A DNA stretch of 64,000 nucleotides, from NCBI GenBank assembly GCA_900635495.1, contig LR134136.1, forward strand, positions 2,170,001 through 2,234,000. Direction: 5' to 3'. The notes below the pieces were generated by a model that was not told the DNA's origin, did not search any database, and was given only the letters and a program-made list of their open reading frames with translations. A program made the position numbers and the translations under genes. The DNA is from Atlantibacter hermannii (GTDB taxonomy: Bacteria; Pseudomonadota; Gammaproteobacteria; Enterobacterales; Enterobacteriaceae). Shown here in pieces: positions 1 through 8,765 of the stretch (within the stretch, counting starts at the first letter, position 1; the number at the start of each line of letters is the position of its first letter).

Positions 1-44
1 TTATCGGACAAGGTCCGCAAGGCGACAACGGAGAATGTGTAAGG

Positions 45-488
45 TTATTTAGGATTGACGAAAGTCAACTTCACGCGTTCGGCGCGCTTGAAATAAGGCA
101 CGAACAGCGCCGCAGCAATCAGCTGAAACACCAGTTGGCGCACAATGGTGTCATCCGACACCGGCGAAAACGCAAAGGATTTCAGCACCAACAGCACCGA
201 AATGAGCAACCAGATAATATAGTGCTTCGGCACGTTAGTCTGACGCTTAAAGAAAGCGATGGTCAGCCACAGGGTATAACTCCACATCAATGCCGCCGAA
301 AACAGCGAAACGTACCACAACGCCATATCCTGTCCGGCCTGTTGGCCTAATGCGTAACGAGTTTCCGGGGAGAGCATTGCGGTAAAATACATCACCACCA
401 CTAATGATGTGCTCAATAAAGTCAACAATAGCCAGGCGAGAGGAGCAAGCAACCAGCCCCCGATACGCAATGCAGGCGTGGTGGTCAT
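45..488 (-). CDS. ydgK: YdgK, DUF2569 inner membrane protein
   Basis: A 147-residue protein with four predicted hydrophobic segments (about residues 12-35, 58-80, 92-107 and 115-130), which fits the DUF2569 membrane family. The ATG at 488 is preceded by GGAGGT at good spacing. It lies 94 bases downstream of cnu on the same strand, as in E. coli, where rsxA follows; rsxA would start just left of the window. No function is established for the family. Identification rests on remembered similarity and on gene order. Confidence 0.85.
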   Translation of the reverse strand: MTTTPALRIGGWLLAPLAWLLLTLLSTSLVVVMYFTAMLSPETRYALGQQAGQDMALWYVSLFSAALMWSYTLWLTIAFFKRQTNVPKHYIIWLLISVLLVLKSFAFSPVSDDTIVRQLVFQLIAAALFVPYFKRAERVKLTFVNPK

Positions 489-581
489 ATTACCTCCAAC
501 GGAGTATGTCGTAAGCGTTATTCGCTGCGTGAATTTCAGCGCAAGAATTATAAGGATTTTTACGCCAAAAGCTACTGACGC

Positions 582-797
582 TTATTGAACGAAACGCCAT
601 ACCGTTTTGGGCACCTGGCCCAGGTCGTATAATCTGCCCCCGGAAACAATTTCAGCGCGACGGTGATCCGCTGCGCGGTACATGTTAATCATTTCCTGGT
701 TATCTGACAGAGAATAGTTGAGGTGGTCGAACAGTTTTTCAAGGCTTTCAAGTGTGGTGATTTTGCGAAATTTAAATAAATAATCCTGAACGGTCAT
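582..797 (-). CDS. cnu: Cnu, Hha/YmoA-family nucleoid-associated protein
   Basis: A 71-residue protein of the Hha/YmoA/Cnu family, full length. It has the family segments MTVQDYLFKFRKI at the N-terminus and YRAADHRRAEIVSGG in the middle. Cnu (YdgT) binds H-NS and StpA, helps silence AT-rich horizontally acquired genes, and was described as binding an oriC site. The ATG follows an AGGA ribosome binding site. It likely forms a transcription unit with ydgK. A silencing partner of H-NS is relevant here because the nearby prophage and adhesin gene are AT-rich; that link is inference. Confidence 0.93.
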   Translation of the reverse strand: MTVQDYLFKFRKITTLESLEKLFDHLNYSLSDNQEMINMYRAADHRRAEIVSGGRLYDLGQVPKTVWRFVQ

Positions 798-1405
798 ATT
801 AAATCCTGCTCATAAATATAATTATGATAATTCCCGGGAACGCACCTAAGAATAATAATGCATATATAGGTTTTCGTAACGCACCAAAAACCTTTTATTC
901 TCTGTTTAGGATTATTCGTCGGAAAAAACAAAACAGCACGATGTACAGCGATTGAGACAGATTATCGCCGTTGGCCTTTTCAGGCAATAAGCTTCTGATA
1001 CCATTGCAAAGATTTTCCATGCGTGTCTGGCCTGACACCTCAGAACGCGCCTTGCGAATGAGACGTCGCAAGACATAGCTCTGGTAATTAAATGTATTAA
1101 ATATCCTGTAAACATGTCCTGTTTTACAAAAAATAGAGCAGCCAGTATGTTCCTGCAGCCGGACGACGAAATAGGCTACGCGGTTCGCGGTGATTTAAAC
1201 GCTTCGCCTGGAAGATATATTCTCTGACAAAAGATTCACTATAAAAATGCTATTTGCGCCGACACGGTGAATATTTCCTTGTTGCGCAAAAGGGCAACGG
1301 TGAGCATGCAGAAAGGGCGGCGCTAATCAGATAAACAGTCTTAGCGGTTGTTACCGGATGGCGAATGGTGTGAAATACCCAGGTCCATTGACGAGAGGAA
1401 TGTAC
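798..1405. other. intergenic region between cnu and ydgJ
   Basis: About 600 bases separate the divergent genes cnu and ydgJ. In E. coli the small divisome protein gene blr lies here; I searched both strands by eye and found no reading frame like it. A possible -10 element (TATAAA) at about 1242 could serve ydgJ. An open frame at 912-1115 has no good ribosome binding site and no recognisable family features, so I do not call it a gene. Confidence 0.5.
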
Positions 1406-2446
1406 ATGAGCGACAACATCCGAGTTGGATTGATTGGATATGGCTATGCCAGCAAAACGTTCCACGCCCCGCTGATTGTCGGCACGCCGGGCATGACGCT
1501 GGCCGCAGTATCCAGCAGCGACGCGTCTAAAGTGCATGCTGACTGGCCGAACGTTACCGTAGTCTCCGATCCCAAACAGTTATTTAACGACCCCTCCCTC
1601 GATCTTATTGTTATTCCCACGCCCAATGATACTCACTTCCCCCTGGCACGCGCCGCGATGGAAGCGGGAAAACATGTGGTGGTCGATAAACCTTTCACCG
1701 TGACGTTGTCACAGGCTCGCGAGCTGGAAGCGATGGCGAAAAGCCGTGGCCTGGTTTTATCGGTATTCCATAACCGCCGGTGGGACAGTGATTTCCTGAC
1801 CCTGAAAGGGCTTATCGCCGAAGGGAAACTGGGTGAGGTGAGCTATTTTGAATCCCACTTTGACCGCTATCGTCCGCAGGTACGTAATCGCTGGCGTGAG
1901 CAGGCTGGCCCTGGCAGCGGCATTTGGTACGATCTGGGCCCGCATCTGATTGACCAGGCGCTGGTGCTGTTCGGCGTGCCGGTAAGCATTACCGTCGATA
2001 TGGCGCAGTTGCGTCCGGATGCGCAAACCACCGATTATTTCCATGCGGTCCTGACCTATCCGCAACGTCGTGTCGTGCTGCACAGTACCATGCTGGCGGC
2101 AGCCGAATCGGCACGCTACATCGTCCACGGCACCCGCGGCAGCTATGTGAAATTTGGCCTTGACCCGCAGGAAGATCGTCTCAAAGCGGGTGAACGTCCG
2201 CCTCAGGAAGAATGGGGTTATGACATGCGCGATGGCGTCCTGACGCTGGCCGTCGGCGATGAACTGGATGCGCAAACGTTGCTGACTGTACCGGGTAATT
2301 ATCCGGCGTATTATGCAGCCATTCGCGATGCGCTTAACGGACAGGGTGAAAACCCGGTACCAGCCAGTCAGGCGATCCGCGTCATGGAGCTGATTGAACT
2401 GGGCATTGAATCCGCCAAACATCGATCAACCCTGTGTCTGACGTAA
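1406..2446 (+). CDS. ydgJ: YdgJ, Gfo/Idh/MocA-family oxidoreductase
   Basis: A 346-residue NAD(P)-dependent oxidoreductase, the same length as E. coli YdgJ. The N-terminal Rossmann fold shows GLIGYGYASKTFHAP (residues 7-21) and the usual EAGKHVVVDKP segment near residue 95. The C-terminal half is the Gfo/Idh/MocA alpha/beta domain. The frame is open further upstream, but the ATG at 1406 follows AGAGGAATGTAC, with AGAGGA as ribosome binding site, and matches the family N-terminus. The substrate is unknown. A bidirectional terminator separates it from the convergent add. Confidence 0.9.
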   Translation: MSDNIRVGLIGYGYASKTFHAPLIVGTPGMTLAAVSSSDASKVHADWPNVTVVSDPKQLFNDPSLDLIVIPTPNDTHFPLARAAMEAGKHVVVDKPFTVTLSQARELEAMAKSRGLVLSVFHNRRWDSDFLTLKGLIAEGKLGEVSYFESHFDRYRPQVRNRWREQAGPGSGIWYDLGPHLIDQALVLFGVPVSITVDMAQLRPDAQTTDYFHAVLTYPQRRVVLHSTMLAAAESARYIVHGTRGSYVKFGLDPQEDRLKAGERPPQEEWGYDMRDGVLTLAVGDELDAQTLLTVPGNYPAYYAAIRDALNGQGENPVPASQAIRVMELIELGIESAKHRSTLCLT

Positions 2447-2457
2447 GGTAATAAAAA

Positions 2458-2474
2458 ACGCGCCAACGGCGCGT
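2458..2474. terminator. bidirectional terminator between ydgJ and add
   Basis: Stem ACGCGCC / GGCGCGT with an AAC loop. It is flanked by A6 on the left and T6 on the right, so it can act as a Rho-independent terminator for both convergent genes. Confidence 0.9.
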
Positions 2475-2484
2475 TTTTTATGGG

Positions 2485-3486
2485 TTACCCCTGGGAAACT
2501 TTATTACGTATGGCCTGCTTTTCACTGTCGGACAGAAACGCAATGTCCAGACCGTTGATTTGCGCGGTGCGCATCTGGTCAAGGGTCAGTCCAGCCTGAA
2601 CAGCGGCAATCTGATATTCGTGGATGATATCCACGCCCTGAACGCCCGGATCGTCGGTATTAATGGTGGCGAGAATACCGTGCTCAAGGAAACGTTTCAG
2701 AGGATGCGCGTCGAGTGAGGGCACGGTGCTGGTTTGAATATTCGACGTCAGGCAGGACTCAATCCCGATTTTTTGTTCCGCCAGGAAATCCATCAGCGCG
2801 GGATCGTCAATGGCCTTGACGCCGTGGCCGATACGTTCTGCACCCAGTTCGCGAATGGCCTGCCAGATGCTTTCCGGGCCCGCCGCTTCACCGGCGTGCA
2901 CCGTAATATGCCAGCCCGCGTCGCGTCCGCGATTAAAATGGGTTAAGAACAGGCTGCCCGGGAAGCCCAGCTCATCGCCCGCCAGGTCCAGCGCGGTAAT
3001 ACTGTCGCGATGAGCCAGCAGCGCATCCAGTTCATTCAGGCAGGCGGTTTCGCCAAAAGTACGGCTCAGTATGCCGATCAGACGCACTTCCACGCCATAC
3101 TCCCGCGAGCCCTGGCGCACGCCGTCAATCACTGCTTCCACCACGCCCTCTACCGGCAATTTGTGGTTCATTGCCATATACCAGGGTGAAAAACGCAGTT
3201 CAACATAGTGCAGCCCCTGACGTGCCGCATCTTCCACGTTTTCCCGGGCAACACGGCGGCAGGCATCCAGCGATCCCAGCACTTTTACGCCCCAGTCCAG
3301 CTTACTTAAAAAGCTGACCAGGTCGGGAGCCGTCTCAATAACCTGCACATGCGGGCGCAACCCTTCCAGCGTGTCGGCGGGTAAAGAAAGCGAAAATTCA
3401 CGCCCCAAATCGAGGATGGTTTCCGGGCGGATGTTGCCGTCGAGATGGCGATGAAGGTCGGTTAACGGCAGGGTGGTATCAATCAT
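2485..3486 (-). CDS. add: adenosine deaminase
   Basis: A 333-residue adenosine deaminase, the usual length for enteric Add. It hydrolyses adenosine or deoxyadenosine to inosine or deoxyinosine in purine salvage. Zinc ligands and catalytic residues are visible: LHRHLDG near residue 12 (HxH), HAGEAAGPESI near residue 197 (His and catalytic Glu), GHGVKAI near 220, and NTDDPGV near 277 (metal-binding Asp pair). In E. coli add is next to malY, as here. No operator site was recognised. Confidence 0.96.
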   Translation of the reverse strand: MIDTTLPLTDLHRHLDGNIRPETILDLGREFSLSLPADTLEGLRPHVQVIETAPDLVSFLSKLDWGVKVLGSLDACRRVARENVEDAARQGLHYVELRFSPWYMAMNHKLPVEGVVEAVIDGVRQGSREYGVEVRLIGILSRTFGETACLNELDALLAHRDSITALDLAGDELGFPGSLFLTHFNRGRDAGWHITVHAGEAAGPESIWQAIRELGAERIGHGVKAIDDPALMDFLAEQKIGIESCLTSNIQTSTVPSLDAHPLKRFLEHGILATINTDDPGVQGVDIIHEYQIAAVQAGLTLDQMRTAQINGLDIAFLSDSEKQAIRNKVSQG

Positions 3487-3634
3487 AGATGCACTCTTTT
3501 TAGATTAGCGTTCTGTGTTAACGCAGGTTTTAGGTAAAGTGCATTTTATTATAAAGGTTTTCCGCACCGGGTGTACGCGTCATTTGCTTATTTGCGCAAT
3601 GAGTGGGCAGATGTTGCGCAACAGGCAATAAAAA

Positions 3635-3650
3635 ACCCGGTTTCCCGGGT
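3635..3650 (-). terminator. Rho-independent terminator after the 24-aa ORF
   Basis: On the minus strand the stem ACCCGG/CCGGGT with a GAAA-type loop is followed by TTTTTTATT. It ends the malY and small-protein transcript before add. Confidence 0.85.
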
Positions 3651-3654
3651 CTGA

Positions 3655-3729
3655 TTAGATCCAGCCAGCCTGGCTGGCCGCCCACACCACAATGGCGACG
3701 GCGATAAGTATCCATGTTGTCCTGCGCAT
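3655..3729 (-). CDS. 24-residue single-span membrane protein (YdgU-like position)
   Basis: A short frame encoding 24 residues: MRRTTW, then a hydrophobic run ILIAVAIVVWAA, then SQAGWI. This is the shape of a single transmembrane small protein with a positive N-terminus. The ATG at 3729 has a strong GGAGG five bases upstream, and a clear terminator follows the stop. In E. coli the small inner membrane protein YdgU is, from memory, in the same place beside malY and add, but the sequence is not obviously the same, so no symbol is given. Function unknown. Confidence 0.65.
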   Translation of the reverse strand: MRRTTWILIAVAIVVWAASQAGWI

Positions 3730-3773
3730 ACGGCCTCCGCATCAGTTTGCGGCGACACGATACCACAACGCCA

Positions 3774-4946
3774 TTACGCCAGGCAGACGCGTATCGCATT
3801 TATTAATCCCTGTAAGCCTTTTTCCAGTTTGGTTCGCGGGCATCCCACGTTGAGCCGGACAAATCCGCGTCCTTCATCACCGTAGGTATAACCCGGCATA
3901 ATGGCTACTTTCTGTTGCTCAATCAGGACACGCTGTAACTGTTCATCGTCCACGCCCAACGCACGCAGATCAATCCAGGCCAGATAGGTCGCCTGCGGGG
4001 GATGCCAGTTGAGTGCCGGAAACGCCTGGTTCAGCTGATCCGCAACGTACCGGAGATTGTTTTCAAGATAATGACGCAGCGCATCCAGCCAGGGCGCACC
4101 GTCACGGTATGCGGATATATGGGCGCTTACCGCCAGCACCGCCGGGGAGGAGAGCCCGTCGCGGCCCTTCAGCACCGCAAGGTAGTTATCCCGATCCTGC
4201 GCATCGGAAATGACGCCCCACGCGCCGGTGAGGGCGGGAATATTGAAGCTTTTCGACCCCGACGTGAATAACGCATAACGCTCGCCCACCACGCTCCAGG
4301 GAATATGGTGATGCCCCTGCCAGACCATATCCATATGTATTTCATCGCTGATCACCCGTACGTTATGCCGTTCGCACAATTGCGCCAGCGTGGCAAGTTC
4401 ATCATGGGTCCAGACTTTACCGGTGGGATTGTGCGGGCTGCATAACAGCATGATTTTGCATTCCGGGCGCGCCATCTGCCATTCGAGCTGGCGCATGTCG
4501 CACTGCCAGTCATTGCCGGTTTTACGCAACGGCGCGGCCAGCACCTGACGGGCATTGCCTTCAATAACTTTATAGAAGGCATCATAAGCCGGGGTGTGAA
4601 TTAACACCGCGTCACCAGGCGCTGACCACTGGCGGATCATTTCCGACACCATATAAATGACCGAGGGCCCATAGACCACCGCTGCGGTATCGACGGGCGC
4701 GTTAAAGCGCGTGGATAACCAGTGGTCGATGGCGCAGAGGAAGTCGTCGTGCTTCCAGCGGCTGTAGCCGAATACGCCGTGAGCGATGCGCTGGCTTAAC
4801 GCATCGAGGATGCAGGGCGCGGTGGGGAAATCCATATCCGAGATGGTGAAGGGCAGCAGGTCGGCGCTGCCGAAACGGTCAGCCACATAGTCCCACTGGG
4901 TGCACCAGGTGCCGTGACGATCCACCGGCGTTGAAAAATCAAACAT
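3774..4946 (-). CDS. malY: MalY, PLP-dependent cystathionine beta-lyase and MalT modulator
   Basis: A 390-residue fold-type I aminotransferase-like protein, the same length as E. coli MalY. It shows beta-C-S lyase activity in E. coli and also represses the maltose activator MalT by direct contact. The PLP lysine lies in TSGSKSFNIP (near residue 233), and SPHNPTGKVW and SDEIHMDM are visible. The ATG at 4946 (MFDFSTPVDRHGT) follows AAGGATT; longer frames upstream lack support. It sits 46 bases after the malX stop. The prophage now separates it from the MalI-controlled malX promoter, so its expression is probably altered. Confidence 0.94.
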   Translation of the reverse strand: MFDFSTPVDRHGTWCTQWDYVADRFGSADLLPFTISDMDFPTAPCILDALSQRIAHGVFGYSRWKHDDFLCAIDHWLSTRFNAPVDTAAVVYGPSVIYMVSEMIRQWSAPGDAVLIHTPAYDAFYKVIEGNARQVLAAPLRKTGNDWQCDMRQLEWQMARPECKIMLLCSPHNPTGKVWTHDELATLAQLCERHNVRVISDEIHMDMVWQGHHHIPWSVVGERYALFTSGSKSFNIPALTGAWGVISDAQDRDNYLAVLKGRDGLSSPAVLAVSAHISAYRDGAPWLDALRHYLENNLRYVADQLNQAFPALNWHPPQATYLAWIDLRALGVDDEQLQRVLIEQQKVAIMPGYTYGDEGRGFVRLNVGCPRTKLEKGLQGLINAIRVCLA

Positions 4947-4992
4947 AACCAATCCTTTTGACATGCCCCTTCGGCAGGAAGGGGCACGGGTT

Positions 4993-5457
4993 TTATGCTT
5001 CAACCATATTCATCAACTGGGCCATTTCGTCTTTTACCGACTTGACCTGTGGGCCAATAACGACCTGTAAATTATGCTGGTTTAACTGCACAACGCCGAT
5101 GGCGCGGTTTGCTTTTAGCGCAGCGGTATCCACCACGGACATATCTTTTACCGATAAACGCAGGCGGGTAATACAGTTGTCCAGCGAAACAATATTGTCT
5201 GCGCCGCCCAGCGCCGCAAGGATCGCCGGAACGTTATAACCGGATTTGCCCGGCACGCCCGCCTGCAATTTTTCCTGCACGTTGGCGGTTTCGATATCCC
5301 GGCCCGGAGTTTTGATATTCCAGCGGGTGATCGCGAAGCGGAAGATGGCGTAATAGGCCACAAACCAGACTGCGGCAACAACCGGCACCATATACCATTT
5401 CGTCGAAAGTCCGTGCAGGATCCCGAATACCACAAAGTCGATCACATTGCCGTCGGT
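4993..5457 (-). pseudogene. malX: malX 3' fragment: end of the PTS IIC domain plus IIB domain
   Basis: The C-terminal part (about 153 residues) of the MalX glucose/maltose PTS permease, cut off from its N-terminal part at 32038-33165. It holds the last IIC segments (DFVVFGILHGLSTKWY) and a complete IIB domain with the phosphorylated cysteine in SLDNCITRLRLSV. The missing upstream part is replaced by prophage attL, which happens to supply an in-frame GTG codon at 5463. Translation of a free IIB-containing peptide is conceivable but would need a ribosome binding site, and I do not see a good one. Confidence 0.93.
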
Positions 5458-5475
5458 ATTCACTGAAGTACGCTA
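5440..5475. other. prophage attachment junction attL
   Basis: Left malX/prophage boundary. malX sequence runs to ...GCCGTCG, then GT (5456-5457), then prophage sequence ATTCACTGAAG. At the right junction prophage CTTTA is followed by GT and then malX GTTGCC. Joining the two malX sides gives GCCGTCGGTGTTGCCAATGG, which restores the MalX reading frame (IGNTDGN). The only shared bases are GT, as expected for a serine integrase with a two-base crossover. The integrase gene lies 250 bases inside this end. Confidence 0.8.
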
Positions 5476-5707
5476 ACTCATAGTAACCGGAGTACCGTTA
5501 ACTGTGCTTCAAACGGAGTGAATTCAGACGGTTAACACTACAGAAAGTTATCCATCTTAAAAAGCATAATGACTTAAGGATGTTACCATGTTCAAAAAAT
5601 GCCACTTGTATGAAAACTCAGAATAATGCCTGACTGCGTCAATATTGATTTAGTTGGCATGTCTAAATAATGGTGATTATTGAAACAGCATAAGATAGGT
5701 TTAAACT

Positions 5708-6670
5708 ATGGAAAGGCCAAGACTTTACAGTTACGTCCGTTTTAGTTCTGAACGGCAATCGAAGGGAACCAGTATTGAGCGTCAGAAATCCAACATCGAC
5801 AATATGGTTAAGAAGATTGCGCAGGAGCATGATTTAGAAATATTCGAAGAATACCAGGATTTAGGGGTGTCAGCGTTCAAAGGCAAGAACGCCACAGAAG
5901 GGGCGTTAGCGGATTTTATTCAACATGTAGAAACAGGAAAAATTCCTTTCGGTTCGTATCTCTTAATCGAATCACTTGATCGCTTTTCCCGCGCCAATCC
6001 TATGGTCGCTGTTAACATGTTTACAAGTCTGTTGTTAAAAGGGATTGTAGTTATCACCGGTATCGATAACCAGATATACAGAGAGACTAAAGTTAACAAC
6101 GATACTCTTCAGCAGCTTATGTATTCGGTGATGTTGTTTTCACGGGCTAATGATGAATCTGAGACAAAATCGCATCGTACTATTGCAAGTGCCCTGAATA
6201 AAATTAAACGGCACAAAGCACGTCAGTTAGGAGATCCAGTCGTTGCTATTAAAGAATTAGGGATGGATAAGTGGTGGACTGACTCAAGTTCAGGATTCGT
6301 AAAACCACACCCTGTTTATTACCCTATTGCGCAAAAAATGATTGAACTGAAGCAGAGGGGCTATTCAAACCGTCTGATACTGGCTTATCTGAAAGAAAAC
6401 CATCCAGCGCCAACAGAAGGACGTTCACGCGGTAAATGGAACATACAACATGCTTCGCGAATTATTGAACCGGCAATCTATGGACAAAAGGTGATTAACG
6501 TTAATGGTGAATCGTACACCCTTGATGATTATTACCCCGCGATTGTGACAAAGGACGAATACGAACGGTTGAAGTTTCAGATCGGAAACAAGTCATTTGC
6601 ACCATTGAAGGAGGCTAACCCAGAGATCCCTTTGTTATCAGGTATCGGGATCTTGTACTGCAAACATTGA
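5708..6670 (+). pseudogene. large serine integrase, truncated by the IS element
   Basis: 320 residues remain. The N-terminal resolvase domain (about 1-150) has YSYVRFSSERQSKGTSIERQ with the candidate nucleophile serine at residue 13 or 14, and LIESLDRFSR near 88. A recombinase domain follows (about 180-300). The protein stops inside the start of the zinc ribbon (GILYCKH). The TGA stop at 6668 is the first three bases of the IS inverted repeat, so truncation is direct. Large serine integrases usually have about 450-600 residues and need the missing part for site binding. Located beside attL, as phage integrases usually are. Confidence 0.9.
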
Positions 6671-6680
6671 ATCGCCACGG
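6668..6680 (+). repeat. left terminal inverted repeat of the IS
   Basis: TGAATCGCCACGG, identical to the reverse complement of 7884-7896; similarity continues imperfectly (AGACACTTC versus AGACACCTC) further in. Confidence 0.9.
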
Positions 6681-6685
6681 ATAAT

Positions 6686-7498
6686 CTAGACACTTCCGAG
6701 CCGTTGATAATACTGGTTTTCATATTCTGTCGGTGACATCTGTTCGCTAGAACCATGCCGACGCTTACTGTTATAAAACATTTCGATGTAATCAAAAATA
6801 TCACTGCGGGCTTCTTCCCGCGTTCCGTAGATCTTTTTCTTTATCCGTTCACGTTTCAACAACTGGAAAAAACTTTCTGCAACCGCATTATCATGGCAGT
6901 TACCGCGACGGCTCATGCTACCCTCCAGGCCGTGTGATTTCAGGAACGACTGCCACTCATGGCTTGTGTACTGACTGCCCTGATCCGAATGAACCAGCAC
7001 CTGTTTTTCGGGATTACGCCGCCATACAGCCATCAGCAGTGCGTTCAGGACAATGTCCTTTGTCATCCGGGATTGCATGGACCAGCCGATAATTTTGCGT
7101 GAGAACAGATCAACAACAACGGCAAGATACAGCCAGCCTTCGTGGGTCCTGATGTAGGTTATGTCCGTTACCCAACGCTCATCAGGAGCATCCGGATTGA
7201 ACTGTCGCTGGAGCCTGTTGGGTGACACGATACTGGCCTCGCCTTTACGTGCCCGCGGGCTTCGGTATCCGACCTGAGCCTTTATTCCGACACGTTTCAT
7301 CAGTCTCCAGACTCTGTTTACTCCGCACTGTTGCCCGCTGTCACGCAGATCCAGATGGATTTTGCGATAACCATAGACGCATCCCGATTCCAGCCAGAAC
7401 TGTTTAATCTGTCCTGTCAGTCTCAGGTCTGCCTGATGGCGTTGTGAATGCGGCTGCTGAAGCCAGGCGTAAAAACCACTGGGATGAACATCCAGCAC
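6686..7498 (-). CDS. IS3-family transposase OrfB (DDE integrase domain)
   Basis: The catalytic part of the transposase, 270 residues from the first start-like codon. It has an HTH_21-like N-terminal part (SGFYAWLQQ) and an rve integrase core with the DDE residues in VTDITYI, HSDQGSQYTS and AVAESFFQ. In life it is made as an OrfAB fusion. After a -1 shift at the A7 run in orfA (7588-7594) the frame reads without stops through KKSRGVLRKAVRLRYAFI into LDVHPSGFYAW. Intact as far as can be seen. Confidence 0.93.
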   Translation of the reverse strand: MLDVHPSGFYAWLQQPHSQRHQADLRLTGQIKQFWLESGCVYGYRKIHLDLRDSGQQCGVNRVWRLMKRVGIKAQVGYRSPRARKGEASIVSPNRLQRQFNPDAPDERWVTDITYIRTHEGWLYLAVVVDLFSRKIIGWSMQSRMTKDIVLNALLMAVWRRNPEKQVLVHSDQGSQYTSHEWQSFLKSHGLEGSMSRRGNCHDNAVAESFFQLLKRERIKKKIYGTREEARSDIFDYIEMFYNSKRRHGSSEQMSPTEYENQYYQRLGSV

Positions 7499-7554
7499 CC
7501 GACAGAGCAGGCGAACAGGCCAGCAACAGGAGTTGTCACGGATAAAGGCGTACC

Positions 7555-7839
7555 TCAGTCGGACAGCTTTGCGAAGTACGCCGCGGCTTTTTTTAATATG
7601 TCCCGTTCGTCGGTAACCCGTTTCAGCTCTTTCTGGAGACGGCGGATCTCGGCCTGAGCATCTGACTGTTCTTTATTAGTGGAAGAATCCGGACCGTACT
7701 TCTTTATCCAGGCATAAAGGCTGTGGGTGGTGATATCGAGACGTGTTGCAACGCTGGCAACAGAATAACCGCGATCAACAACCTGTTTGACTGCTTCAGT
7801 TTTAAACTCTTCGGGATAACGCTTACCGCTCATGGGCAC
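7555..7839 (-). CDS. IS3-family OrfA (helix-turn-helix)
   Basis: A 94-residue HTH_Tnp_1 protein: KRYPEEFKTEAVKQV at the start, the recognition helix region SVASVATRLDITTHSLYAWIKKYG, then a leucine-zipper-like segment (IRRLQKELKRVTDERDILKK). It overlaps the transframe region with OrfB. The run TTA AAA AAA GCC near its 3' end is the slippery site. Confidence 0.93.
   Translation of the reverse strand: MPMSGKRYPEEFKTEAVKQVVDRGYSVASVATRLDITTHSLYAWIKKYGPDSSTNKEQSDAQAEIRRLQKELKRVTDERDILKKAAAYFAKLSD
7588..7594 (-). promoter_or_regulatory. programmed -1 frameshift site of the IS
   Basis: Seven adenines in frame as TTA AAA AAA. A -1 slip moves the ribosome from OrfA into the OrfB frame, which is open without interruption. 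This is the usual way IS3-family elements make OrfAB. Confidence 0.8.
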
Positions 7840-7877
7840 CTCTCTTTAAGCCATCTTAAATGACTCTGAGGTGTCTG

Positions 7878-8765
7878 TTAAACCCGTGGCGATTCACTCA
7901 TACCAGAAGCACCCAGCACCGGATCACCCATCTTTTTGCTTACTTCAGCAAGTTCGCCTTTAACCTTTTTGCACCAGTCGTATAAGTCGGACATCTTCTG
8001 GGCGAAGGGGGCTAAACCGTTAGCCAGAGCGGAAGATGATGCATCCTGAAATTCACTAAGACGCGTACCCAGTTCCCTGAAAGCCTTAATTGAATCTTCG
8101 GTAACGCTTACCGATTGCTTCCCTACGGCGTTCATCGCTTCCTGTTCTGTCTGGTACATTTGCAAATGTGAAATCATTTCCGACGAACCGCCCGCTAATG
8201 CTTCCATTGAAGCACTAATTTCGGATATGGATGCACCCGCTTCACGCATCTTGTAGAACAGACTGATTGTTGCGTTGATACCGCCGTTTGTACCTGCAAT
8301 ATGGGTAGTGAAATCTTCCAGCTTTAAACCGTACTTTTTCAGTTCGTCAGCGATACCACCGCCAGCACGAACCGCCGCACCGAAGTTTTTCAGGGCATCT
8401 TTGTTCATGTCTGCGAAATTAGACATTTCCATCCCGGTAGCAGCGAATTCAGCTTTTAGCTGTTGGAGAGTGTCCGAAGTCATTCGTGCTGTCTGGGCTA
8501 ACTGGTCGATCTCACTGGCTTTCTGTGCTGATGCCATTAAAGCAGTAATACCCGCAGCAGCAACACCCAACGAACCACCCAACAACCTGAAAGCCGGAGA
8601 AAGTCCCCCGGCGCTACTGATGCCCCGACCCAGCGAACCCAGGACACCGTTCAGATCCGTAGCCTGATTTGCCAGGCTATCTAATAATCGTTCTGCCCCG
8701 TTAACACCATCGGCAAGACCGGAAATATTAGCGTTGATATTAATATTGTGATTGTTATTTGCCAT
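7878..8765 (-). pseudogene. phage tape measure protein, 5' fragment cut by the IS
   Basis: About 288 phage-encoded residues remain; the last few before the stop (GMSESPRV) come from the IS end. The fragment is rich in Ala, Gly and Ser, with long predicted helices and the hydrophobic patch LGVAAAGITALMASAQKASEID near residue 70, typical of the N-terminal part of tape measure proteins. A full tape measure usually has 700 residues or more. It directly follows the tail assembly chaperones, the standard position in siphophages. With it truncated, no normal tail can be built. Confidence 0.85.
7884..7896 (-). repeat. right terminal inverted repeat of the IS
   Basis: On the minus strand this reads TGAATCGCCACGG, matching the left end exactly over 13 bases. 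Confidence 0.9.

Larger units (their letters stand above)
6668..7896 (-). mobile_element. IS3-family insertion sequence
   Basis: A 1229-base element with imperfect terminal inverted repeats beginning TGAATCGCCACGG at both ends. It encodes OrfA and OrfB, joined by a -1 frameshift into a DDE transposase. It looks most like the ISEhe3/IS1400 group, from memory. The flanks are CAT on the left and CTC on the right, so there is no 3-bp target duplication. With a broken gene on each side, this points to an adjacent deletion or recombination between two copies rather than a simple insertion. Confidence 0.9.

Noticed and set aside
912..1115. 67-residue minus-strand open frame upstream of cnu
   Set aside because: No ribosome binding site, odd composition with many Cys, no similarity to blr or another known small protein.
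1757..2422. 221-residue minus-strand frame
   Set aside because: Antisense to ydgJ, which is clearly the coding strand.
5440..5475. tRNA or tmRNA gene as the prophage attachment site
   Set aside because: Both flanks translate as MalX, and no tRNA-like cloverleaf is present at either junction.
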